Of a DNA stretch of 64,000 bases, positions 32,877 through 39,904 are shown in pieces (position 1 is the stretch's first letter; each line of letters opens with the position of its first letter). The translations under genes and the position numbers were made by a program. Below the pieces are notes generated by a model that did no database searches, was not told the DNA's origin, and saw only the letters and a list, made by a program, of their open reading frames with translations. Source of the DNA: Hwanghaeella grinnelliae (GTDB lineage Bacteria; Pseudomonadota; Alphaproteobacteria; UBA8366; Aestuariispiraceae); the NCBI RefSeq assembly GCF_004005845.1, contig NZ_SADE01000001.1, positions 682,001-746,000 of the forward strand, written 5' to 3'.

Positions 32877-34607
32877 CTAGAAAATGTCAGGTTCCGGAAC
32901 CGGTTCTCCGAACCCTGTTTCCAGGAAATCGAAGTCGCAGCCTTCATCCGCTTGTTTTACGTGTTTCGCGAAAGCATGGCCATAACCACGTCCGTAATAC
33001 GGTTTCGGCACGACCCAGGCGGCTCGGCGGCGGGCCAACTCGTCCTCGTCCACCAGCATGTCGATTGACCGGTTCGGGACGTCGACCCGAATGATGTCGC
33101 CTGTCTTCAAAAACGCCAGCGGACCGCCGATATGGGATTCCGGTGCCACATGCAGGATACAGGCGCCATAGCTCGTACCGCTCATCCGCGCATCGGACAG
33201 GCGCAGCATGTCGCGAATGCCTTTCTTAACCAGCTTTGTCGGGATGGGCAGCATCCCCCATTCCGGCATTCCCGGGCCACCCTGCGGGCCGGCATTGCGC
33301 AGACAGAGGATGTCGTTCTCGGTCACATCCAGATCCGGGTCGTCCACGGCTTTTTTCATTTCCGGGTAGCTGTCGAAAACGATGGCCCGTCCTTCATGGA
33401 CCAAAAGATGTTCGGCACAGGCGGATGGTTTGATGACGCATCCGTTGGGCGCAAGATTCCCCCTTAGCACCGCCAAGGCGCCTTCATGATAAACCGGGTT
33501 GGTGATCGGTCGGATGACATCGTCGTTGATGACCTCGGCCCCATCGATCCCTTCGCCCAGCGTGACGCCCGCAACCGTCTTCGCCGTCAGGTCCAGCTTG
33601 TCGCCGAGGGAGGCCATCAGCGCCCGTATCCCGCCGGCATAATAGAAGTCCTCCATAAGGTATTTGTCGCCGCTGGGGCGGACGTTCGCCAGGACCGGCG
33701 TCGTGCGTCCCAATGCGTCGAGTTGGTCGAGAGTGAAATCGACACCGGCTCGGCGCGCCATGGCGACCAGATGGATAACCGCGTTGGTGGAACATCCCAT
33801 GGTCATCGCGACGACGGCGGCGTTTCGTACGGCGGCGGGGGTCAGGATTTCGGACGGAACCAGGTCTTCCCAAACCATTTCGACGGCTCGGCGTCCGGTC
33901 TGCGTCGACATCCGGATATGGTTGACGTCGGCCGCGGGAATAGAACTGGCGCCCGGCAGGGTAAGGCCCAAAGCCTCCGCAATGGCTGTCATTGTCGATG
34001 CGGTTCCCATTGTCATGCAATGGCCGTAGGAACGCGCGATCCCACCTTCGATGCCGACCCATTCCTTGTCTGAGATATTCCCGGCACGTCTTTCGTCCCA
34101 GTACTTCCAGGCGTCGGAGCCGGACCCCAGATACTCGCCCTTGTAGTTTCCGCGCAACATCGGCCCTGCCGGCAGGTAGATGCTGGGCAGGCCGGCGCTG
34201 ATCGCCCCCAGAACAAGGCCCGGGGTGGTCTTGTCACAACCGCCCATCAGGACCGCCGCGTCGACAGGGTGCGACCGCAACAGTTCTTCTGTCTCCATCG
34301 CCAGCATATTGCGATAGAGCATCGTGGTCGGTTTCACGAAACTTTCAGATAGGGAAAGGGCGGGCAATTCCAGCGGGAAACCACCGGCTTGAAGCACGCC
34401 GCGCTTAACATCGTCCACACGATGCTTAAAATGGGCATGACAGGGCTGTGCGTCCGACCAGGTATTGATGATCGCGATAACCGGACGGCCAGTCCAATCT
34501 TCCGGGTCGTATCCCATCTGCATCATGCGGGACCGGTGCCCGAATGACCTTAGATCGTCGGGCGCAAACCACCGCGCGCTGCGGAGCGTTTCTTTGGTCT
34601 TTGCCAT
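32877..34607 (-). CDS. IlvD/Edd family sugar-acid dehydratase
   Basis: 576 aa from ATG 34607 (GGAAGGC nearby); the frame is open to 34694. Fe-S-dependent dehydratase: cysteine ligands in LMGGCDKTTPG and GIARSYGHCMTMGTASTM, further NAGPQGGPGMPEWG and DARMSGTSYGACILHVAPES. The GTSYGACILHV line is characteristic of the pentonate/hexonate branch (L-arabinonate, D-xylonate, D-galactonate dehydratases) rather than IlvD itself. It removes water from an aldonate to give a 2-keto-3-deoxy acid. Transcribed divergently from the GntR regulator; the intergenic region has a TAATATATTA operator. Confidence 0.92.
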   Translation of the reverse strand: MAKTKETLRSARWFAPDDLRSFGHRSRMMQMGYDPEDWTGRPVIAIINTWSDAQPCHAHFKHRVDDVKRGVLQAGGFPLELPALSLSESFVKPTTMLYRNMLAMETEELLRSHPVDAAVLMGGCDKTTPGLVLGAISAGLPSIYLPAGPMLRGNYKGEYLGSGSDAWKYWDERRAGNISDKEWVGIEGGIARSYGHCMTMGTASTMTAIAEALGLTLPGASSIPAADVNHIRMSTQTGRRAVEMVWEDLVPSEILTPAAVRNAAVVAMTMGCSTNAVIHLVAMARRAGVDFTLDQLDALGRTTPVLANVRPSGDKYLMEDFYYAGGIRALMASLGDKLDLTAKTVAGVTLGEGIDGAEVINDDVIRPITNPVYHEGALAVLRGNLAPNGCVIKPSACAEHLLVHEGRAIVFDSYPEMKKAVDDPDLDVTENDILCLRNAGPQGGPGMPEWGMLPIPTKLVKKGIRDMLRLSDARMSGTSYGACILHVAPESHIGGPLAFLKTGDIIRVDVPNRSIDMLVDEDELARRRAAWVVPKPYYGRGYGHAFAKHVKQADEGCDFDFLETGFGEPVPEPDIF

Positions 34608-34712
34608 GCCTTCCTTCTTCCTCCCAAGTCGGTCGTTGCCGGTTTTCCCAGCTTCGGTGCTCACCCCGCCAATCGTTACCGATTCCAATAACATGGCCAG
34701 AGTTGAATCGTT

Positions 34713-34740
34713 GTTATGATATTAATATATTAGTTTTAAC
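34713..34740. promoter_or_regulatory. Candidate FadR/FCD-type GntR operator (dehydratase/regulator promoter)
   Basis: TAATATATTA palindrome at 34723-34732 inside AT-rich DNA, flanked by GTTA (34713) and TAAC (34737). A 13-bp core, ACTAATATATTAA on the minus strand, is shared with 39439-39451 in front of the TRAP dctP gene. Confidence 0.6.
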
Positions 34741-34822
34741 TTCGCAAATCCATGTGTATGTTGTCCCTTATGGATTGCTGGATGGGCCAGCGTGAATCCA
34801 AAAAAGTTTTGGTGAGATGAGA

Positions 34823-35533
34823 ATGAATGCCAGTGGAAAACGATGGATGGGGGACAAAAGAACACCCCTTGCGGACCAAGTCTATGCGGACTTGCGTAAA
34901 CGCATCGTTTCTTTGGAACTTCCGCCGAACAGTAGTTTGTCGCGGCAGGAATTGTCGGCCTATTACGGGGTAAGCCAGACGCCGTTGCGCGACGCGATCC
35001 AGCGCTTGGAAGCCGAAGGTCTTTTGGACATCTTTCCGCAATCGAAGACGGTGGTGACGCTGATCGACGATAGTCTGGTGCGTGAATGCCAATTCCTGCG
35101 AACGGCGCTGGAGACGGAGATCGTCGCCCTGCTTGCCGCGGACCCGGACAAAAGCAAGATCGATGCTGCACAGGAAAGTCTGGCGCGGATGGAATGGGTT
35201 CTGGCCCGTGATAGGGAGCTGGAGGAGTTCGATCGGCTCGACAAGCAATTCCATCGCGGCCTTTTTATCGCGGCGGACAAACAGGGTCTGCATGATCTTG
35301 TGGAATCGCGCAGCGGCCCGTTGGACCGCCTTCGCCGGCTTCATCTTCATGCGCAGGGCGAACGGAAGCCCGAGCGCGTGATTGCCGATCATACGAAGAT
35401 CATCGACATGATCCGGGAGTCGCGTGTGGAAGACGCTAAGGAGGCGATGCGGGCCCATCTTGCCGGCACCTTGGCGCGGCTGGAAACCTTGACGGAATTG
35501 TTTCCGGATCATTTCCCGATAACCGCCGAATAG
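34823..35533 (+). CDS. GntR family regulator, FCD (FadR C-terminal) type
   Basis: 236 aa from ATG 34823, which has GGTGAG 7 nt upstream; ATG 34817 is two codons earlier. Winged HTH at about 17-75 (LADQVYADLRKRIVSLELPPNSSLSRQELSAYYGVSQTPLRDAIQRLEAEGLL), then an all-helical FCD domain with FDRLDKQFHRGLF and ADHTKIIDMI, the histidines expected for metal-assisted ligand binding. It is divergent from the dehydratase and probably represses both that operon and the TRAP operon, since the same palindrome is found at both promoters. Its 3' end overlaps the convergent lactonase gene by 25 bp. Confidence 0.93.
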   Translation: MNASGKRWMGDKRTPLADQVYADLRKRIVSLELPPNSSLSRQELSAYYGVSQTPLRDAIQRLEAEGLLDIFPQSKTVVTLIDDSLVRECQFLRTALETEIVALLAADPDKSKIDAAQESLARMEWVLARDRELEEFDRLDKQFHRGLFIAADKQGLHDLVESRSGPLDRLRRLHLHAQGERKPERVIADHTKIIDMIRESRVEDAKEAMRAHLAGTLARLETLTELFPDHFPITAE

Positions 35534-36432
35534 TCTTCCCGGGCGTCTGGGCGCGCCCCGAACAGCGTTACGGCGCTGCCGTTTTCCGATGTGTCGGCGA
35601 CGGTCAAATGGCCACCTTCGCCACCGGTTTCATCTGCCTTCGATGTCAGGAAAATACGGGTGAGGTCCGCCCCCCCGAAAACGGGCTTGGTCGGTGCCGG
35701 CATGGGAGTGGCGTATTCAGCCAGATGGGTACCGTCCGGATCCAACTTATGCACGGCGGCGCCGCCAACACCGGCGATCCAGTAGTTTCCGTCCGCATCT
35801 AAAGTGGCGCCGTCCGGCCGTCCGCTGTGATCGTGCATTGGAAAGAAATCGTGACGTTCCCCGACCGACCCGTCGTCCAGATCGATCGGATGCCACCACA
35901 CGGTTTGAATTGAGGGGTGCGAGTCCGAAACATAGAGTCGTCCGCGTTCCGCATCGACGGCCAGTCCGTTGGGTGTGATGAAGCCGGACATGACCTCGGT
36001 GACCGTGAAATCCGGCGTAATCCGGAACAGCGTTCCAATCGGCTTGGTGTTGTCGACATCCATGATCGCGGCCCAAAGAGTGCCGTTCCGGTCGACGGTG
36101 GAATCGTTGAACCGAACACCGTTCCGTCCAAGGTCCACGACACAGGTGAAAGCACCGCTATCGCAATTCAACAGGAATAGGCCCGTTTCCATGCCGACAA
36201 CGATCTGACCTGTTGCCGAAACCGCGACGCAGCCGGCGAATTCGGGGGCCGGCCATACCCGTGTCGCGCCGGTTTCCGCATCGGTCTTGAACACTTTGCT
36301 GCCGTCTATATCGACCCACCAGACGGCGTTGGCGGATGCATCCCATACCGGGCTTTCGCCCAGCATGGCGCGGGCGTCGGACAGCCGACGGAATTGCAGG
36401 GTGGACGACGGGGCGTTGGGCGGCATGGTCAT
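35509..36432 (-). CDS. SMP-30/gluconolactonase (LRE) family sugar lactonase
   Basis: 307 aa from ATG 36432; a TTG at 36450 gives six more residues. Six-bladed beta-propeller: AMLGESPVWDASANAVWWVDIDG (family start with the metal Glu), GRNGVRFNDSTVDRNGTLWAA, TPNGLAVDAERGRLYVSDSH and HDHSGRPDGATLDADGNYWIA carry the metal-binding Asn and Asp. It opens aldonolactones to aldonates, feeding the dehydratase. 27 nt after dctM on the same strand, so part of the TRAP operon. Its end overlaps the GntR gene by 25 bp on the opposite strand. Confidence 0.9.
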   Translation of the reverse strand: MTMPPNAPSSTLQFRRLSDARAMLGESPVWDASANAVWWVDIDGSKVFKTDAETGATRVWPAPEFAGCVAVSATGQIVVGMETGLFLLNCDSGAFTCVVDLGRNGVRFNDSTVDRNGTLWAAIMDVDNTKPIGTLFRITPDFTVTEVMSGFITPNGLAVDAERGRLYVSDSHPSIQTVWWHPIDLDDGSVGERHDFFPMHDHSGRPDGATLDADGNYWIAGVGGAAVHKLDPDGTHLAEYATPMPAPTKPVFGGADLTRIFLTSKADETGGEGGHLTVADTSENGSAVTLFGARPDAREDYSAVIGK

Positions 36433-36459
36433 ATCAGTGGATCGGGTCAATCGGTCGGG

Positions 36460-37740
36460 TCACATCAATTGGTTGGGCAGGAACAGGACCAGGTCCGGTA
36501 TAAGGGCCAGGGCCGCGATCAATCCTACCATCGCGGCGATATAGGGCCACGACCATTTAACGAACTCGCCGAAACTGCATTTCAAGATGCCGCAGACGGT
36601 ATACATGATGACCCCGACCGGGGGCGTGTTACCGCCAAGCGAAACCAGGATGATCATCACCACGCCCATATGCACCGGATCGAAGCCGACATGGACGAGG
36701 GACGGAAGGACCAGTGGCGTCACCAACAGGACGTTGACGGTTGCTTCCATCACCGTGCCCGCGATGAAGACCAGGGCCAGCACGACGAACAGCGTCAGGT
36801 ATTTTTCGCCCGGCAGACTTGCCAGAAAACCGGTGATGGCACTGGGCGCTTGTTCCACCGTCAGGGCATGGCCTAGCACGGCCGCCATTACGATGATCAA
36901 CATGACCATGCCGATGTCGAAAACGGATTCACGCATGGCGCCGATCAGCCCGTCCCAGGTCAATTCCCGGTAGACGAATAGGCCGATTACCAGGGCATAG
37001 ACCACAACGATGGCGCCGGCTTCCGTCGCGGTGAAGAACCCGAACCGGAACCCGATCAAAAGGAAGACCGGGAACATCAGCGCCCACAGGCATTCGATGA
37101 AGCTTTTCCCCAATTCCCGCAGCGTCGGTTTCTCCGGCAGGTCCGGTTCGTATCCTTTATGGCGCGCGATGATCGAGGTGACGAAAATCAGAACCACGGT
37201 CATCAGGATTCCTGGGACGACACCGCCAAGGAGTAGTCGGCCGATGGAAACCTCGCTGATGAAACCGAACAGGATCAACCCGATGCTGGGCGGAATGGTG
37301 GAGGTGATGACCGAGGAAAACGCGATGACGGACGCCGTGAACCCCTTATCGTAGCCGCGCTTGTACATCGCGTCGCCCAGCAGGCGGGATTCCATGGCGG
37401 CATCGGCAACGGCGGACCCCGAAATACCGCCCATCAAGGCGCTGAGAACAATGGAAACCTGGGCCAATCCCCCGACCATCCAGCCGGTCAGCAGACGGGC
37501 GAAACGCAGCAGGCGGTCGGTGATGCCGACATTGTTCATCAGGTTGCCGGCAAGAATGAAGAAAGGCACGGCAAGCAGCGGGAAGGACTGCGTCGCACCA
37601 TACATGCGCTGCATGGCGACGGTCATCGGCATATAGTCGGCGAAAAGAAACAGCGGCAGCGTCGACAGGCCCAGCGCGAAGGCCACGGGAATACCGATGG
37701 CGAGACCGATGAAGAAGAGGGCGGCGATGGTTCCGATCAT
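36460..37740 (-). CDS. dctM: TRAP transporter large permease DctM
   Basis: 426 aa, about 12 hydrophobic segments. Motifs: MIGTIAALFFIGLAIGIPVAFALGLS start, PFFILAGNLMNNVGITDRLLRFARLLTGWMVGGLAQ, GISGSAVADAAMES, ITSTIPPSIGLILFG, VTPLVLPSLVHVGFDPVHMGVVMI and TPPVGVIMYTVCGI: all DctM hallmarks. It carries the substrate and the Na+ coupling in the inner membrane. ATG 37740 shares one nucleotide with the dctQ stop (TAATG). Confidence 0.95.
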   Translation of the reverse strand: MIGTIAALFFIGLAIGIPVAFALGLSTLPLFLFADYMPMTVAMQRMYGATQSFPLLAVPFFILAGNLMNNVGITDRLLRFARLLTGWMVGGLAQVSIVLSALMGGISGSAVADAAMESRLLGDAMYKRGYDKGFTASVIAFSSVITSTIPPSIGLILFGFISEVSIGRLLLGGVVPGILMTVVLIFVTSIIARHKGYEPDLPEKPTLRELGKSFIECLWALMFPVFLLIGFRFGFFTATEAGAIVVVYALVIGLFVYRELTWDGLIGAMRESVFDIGMVMLIIVMAAVLGHALTVEQAPSAITGFLASLPGEKYLTLFVVLALVFIAGTVMEATVNVLLVTPLVLPSLVHVGFDPVHMGVVMIILVSLGGNTPPVGVIMYTVCGILKCSFGEFVKWSWPYIAAMVGLIAALALIPDLVLFLPNQLM

Positions 37741-38234
37741 TACATTACATCCAATACGTCCGGTTCGACGGTACCTTTGTGACGGATATGGTCGATGATT
37801 TGCTCCACCGCTGTAATCAGCATCAACCCGTACGCGATGGGCAGGGCCGCGCCGGCATAGGAAGAGGGGACGCCCGTCATCGGCAAGGGACGCGGGTTAA
37901 ACACCTTTGCCAGGATCACGCCGTAATAGACCAGCACGACCAGCAGCGCGGCGATGATGAGTTTGATGGCGAGGTCGAGCAAAAACCGGGGCGTTTCCGG
38001 CAAAAGGCCGATTAAGGCGTTTATCCGGAAGTGACCGGAACGCTGAAGGGTGAGGTCCGCCGACAGCATAGCGAGCCAGACGAACAGCGCCTGCGCCACT
38101 TCATCAGACCAGATGACCGGATGCCCGCCATACCGTCCGATCGTGCCTGCCAGGACGATGGCGACGATCACGCCCAATAGGGTGATGGCCGTATAGAGTT
38201 CGATGCGCCGCAAGAGCGCCAAGGCTTTTCTCAC
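37740..38234 (-). CDS. dctQ: TRAP transporter small permease DctQ
   Basis: 164 aa from GTG 38234 (GGGGGG 8 nt upstream) or 176 aa from ATG 38270; the frame is open further but that part reads through a hairpin and is unlikely to be coding. Four helices; IVLAGTIGRYGGHPVIWSDEVAQALFVWLAMLSADLTL and GHFRINALIGLLPETPRFLLDL are the DctQ lines (motif DEVAQ). It forms the membrane complex with DctM. Stop overlaps dctM by 1 nt. Confidence 0.88.
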   Translation of the reverse strand: MRKALALLRRIELYTAITLLGVIVAIVLAGTIGRYGGHPVIWSDEVAQALFVWLAMLSADLTLQRSGHFRINALIGLLPETPRFLLDLAIKLIIAALLVVLVYYGVILAKVFNPRPLPMTGVPSSYAGAALPIAYGLMLITAVEQIIDHIRHKGTVEPDVLDVM

Positions 38235-38300
38235 AATTCGTCCCCCCCGAAGAAGACTTGTAAAAGGCATGAAAACATTGCCGAAGAACGGTCTTAGAGA

Positions 38301-38349
38301 AACGGCCGCTCCGGTCCAGTCTACCATGAGACCGGCCGGAACGGCCGTT
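38301..38349 (-). promoter_or_regulatory. Long intercistronic stem-loop between dctP and dctQ
   Basis: The arms AACGGCCG/CGGCCGTT, CCGG/CCGG and GGTCT/AGACT pair to form a stem of about 21 bp with few mismatches around CATGGT, in the gap between dctP and dctQ. No U-tract follows. Likely mRNA stabiliser or attenuator that favours the binding protein. Confidence 0.75.
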
Positions 38350-38383
38350 CTTGCGCCTGCCTCGTTGAACAGGAGGTTTGTTT

Positions 38384-39361
38384 TTAGTTGCCGAGCGTTT
38401 TCTGCACTTCGGCGACAAGGTCGGTCAGTTCCAGCTTGTCCCAAACCGGTTTGACGGCGTCGCGGAACGGCGCGATGTCGATGGCCGTGACTTCGACGCC
38501 GGTAGCGCGGATGTCGTTGAAGATCTTTTCGGCGCCGTCGACGTTGGATTTCAGCGCGCTTGCGCCCCAACGCTTGGATTCTTCGGTGACGATGGCCTGC
38601 AGATCGGCCGGCAAGGATTTCAACCAGGCGTCGGATACCAGCATGCCGCTCATCAGGAAGATGTGCTTGGTCAGGGTGACGTTCTTGATCACTTCATACA
38701 GTTTCGCCCCCCAGATCGCCGAGGGTTGGGCTTCCGCGCCGTCGATCACCCCGGTCTGCAGGGAAGGATAGACCTCTGCCCAGGGAAGCGGTGTCGCGAC
38801 CGCGCCCATGGCGTTGATCGTCTCGACCCACAAGGGCTGTCCGATGGTGCGGACACGAACGCCGTTCAGATCGGCCGGTTTCGTGATCGGCTTTTTGGTC
38901 AGCATGTGGCGCGCGCCCTGGTACCAATTGAACGACAAAAGGGTCAGGCCGCTCTTTTCCTTCAGTTTCTCGTTCCAGGAAGCAAAGGTGTCGGACTCGA
39001 CGAATTCAGCGAGTTCGCTGACGTCAGAGAATGCATAGGGTGCGACGAGGACGTTGAATTCAGGCACGAAGACGGAAACCCGCGATGCTTCGACGAATGT
39101 CCCGACATTGGCGCCGGCTGCGGCCTGATCCATCATGTCCTGCGTATCGCCCAGTTGAGAACTGGGAAACAGTTGGACTTCGATCCGGCCGCCGGATTTT
39201 TCCTCAACCGATTTCTTGAACCCTTCCGCCGCGATCTGCAGCGGGTCGGTCGGTGATAGGACGGAGCCCAATTTCAAGGTGAAGTCCGCCGCCATTGTTT
39301 GTGTCGACAGCGTGGCGAGCAGAAGTGCTGTCCCCAAGGCCAGCGATTTACCGAATTTCAT
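38384..39361 (-). CDS. dctP: TRAP transporter substrate-binding protein DctP
   Basis: 325 aa from ATG 39361 (GGGAGGAACTA upstream); the frame opens at 39406. Sec signal MKFGKSLALGTALLLATLSTQTMA-AD. Mature motifs: FTLKLGSVLSPTDPLQIAAEGFKK, SSQLGDTQDMMDQAAAG, and the carboxylate-clamp region GVRVRTIGQPLWVETINAMGA followed by PLPWAEVYPSLQTGVIDGAE. The arginine in VRVRT is the usual contact for the substrate carboxylate. In this cluster the ligand is probably an aldonate or related sugar acid (inference). First gene of the TRAP operon; a TAATATATTA operator lies about 80 bp upstream. Confidence 0.95.
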   Translation of the reverse strand: MKFGKSLALGTALLLATLSTQTMAADFTLKLGSVLSPTDPLQIAAEGFKKSVEEKSGGRIEVQLFPSSQLGDTQDMMDQAAAGANVGTFVEASRVSVFVPEFNVLVAPYAFSDVSELAEFVESDTFASWNEKLKEKSGLTLLSFNWYQGARHMLTKKPITKPADLNGVRVRTIGQPLWVETINAMGAVATPLPWAEVYPSLQTGVIDGAEAQPSAIWGAKLYEVIKNVTLTKHIFLMSGMLVSDAWLKSLPADLQAIVTEESKRWGASALKSNVDGAEKIFNDIRATGVEVTAIDIAPFRDAVKPVWDKLELTDLVAEVQKTLGN

Positions 39362-39567
39362 TAGTTCCTCCCATTGGTGGACCCGATCCCTTATGGCCGC
39401 GCACAAGCGCGACGACGGTGTTATGCCGGGTTGTTACACTAATATATTAAAATAACAATTGCGCGGACGTCAATGCACATCGTGGATTTGGGGCGGATTT
39501 CTGGGGATAGGGCGCAGTTCACGCACCGCCGGCAAATCGTTGCACGCGGGAACTACTAAAGGATGAC
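39362..39567. other. Promoter region of the TRAP/lactonase operon
   Basis: AT-rich segment with the candidate operator at 39433-39456, then a GC-rich part. At 39531-39542 there is GCAAATCGTTGC, a weaker relative of the palindromes at 27720 and 29742. No gene is seen. Confidence 0.5.
39433..39456. promoter_or_regulatory. Candidate GntR operator upstream of dctP
   Basis: Symmetric GTTA-N3-TAATATATTA-N3-TAAC, about 72-95 bp upstream of the dctP start. Shares the ACTAATATATTAA core with the site in front of the dehydratase (34713-34740), so one regulator probably controls both units. Confidence 0.65.
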
Positions 39568-39585
39568 CTTCCCGCGGGCGGGAAG
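39568..39585 (-). terminator. Terminator-like hairpin ending the TAXI-TRAP operon
   Basis: On the minus strand CTTCCCGC and GCGGGAAG pair tightly, followed by GTCATCCTTTAG (short U-rich tail), about 90 nt after the small membrane gene. Weak U-tract, so function is uncertain. Confidence 0.45.
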
Positions 39586-39616
39586 CCGGGGGGAGGCCGG
39601 GGGAGGCCGGGGGGAG
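39585..39616. repeat. Short GC-rich tandem repeat (three units of 10-11 bp)
   Basis: Three consecutive copies of GCCGGGGGGAG (11, 10 and 11 bp, differing in the G-run length) beside the terminator. Likely replication-slippage product; G-run length may vary between isolates. Confidence 0.6.
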
Positions 39617-39673
39617 CGCATTGGGACCGGCCTGACTGGAATCAAAGGACCGGGTGGAAAACGGAAAGTCGGC

Positions 39674-39904
39674 TTACGCGTCGCCTTCCGGGTCCAAGGG
39701 ATCGCGTGTTGCCCGCTCACCCGGTTTGTATACGGCCAGCACGATTGCGACCGCTGAAACCGCAATGCCCAGGATGATGAATTGGAACGACACGAAATGC
39801 CTGACATGCATCTGGTTCGCGCCAAGCACGGCGAGGGCGGCAATAATGGCGAGGGCCAGGATCCAATAAACAGGACGGCCGATGAAGAGGGTTGAGAGTT
39901 TCAT
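39674..39904 (-). CDS. Small membrane protein of the TAXI-TRAP operon
   Basis: 76 aa from ATG 39904, overlapping the TGA of the fused permease gene as ATGA. Two helices: YWILALAIIAALAVLGA and FVSFQFIILGIAVSAVAIVLAVY, separated by NQMHVRH. Such short two-helix proteins accompany TAXI-type TRAP permeases in several bacteria; function unknown. The polar tail KPGERATRDPLDPEGDA is cytoplasmic or periplasmic. Longer upstream reading frames here are shadows of the permease. Confidence 0.7.
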   Translation of the reverse strand: MKLSTLFIGRPVYWILALAIIAALAVLGANQMHVRHFVSFQFIILGIAVSAVAIVLAVYKPGERATRDPLDPEGDA

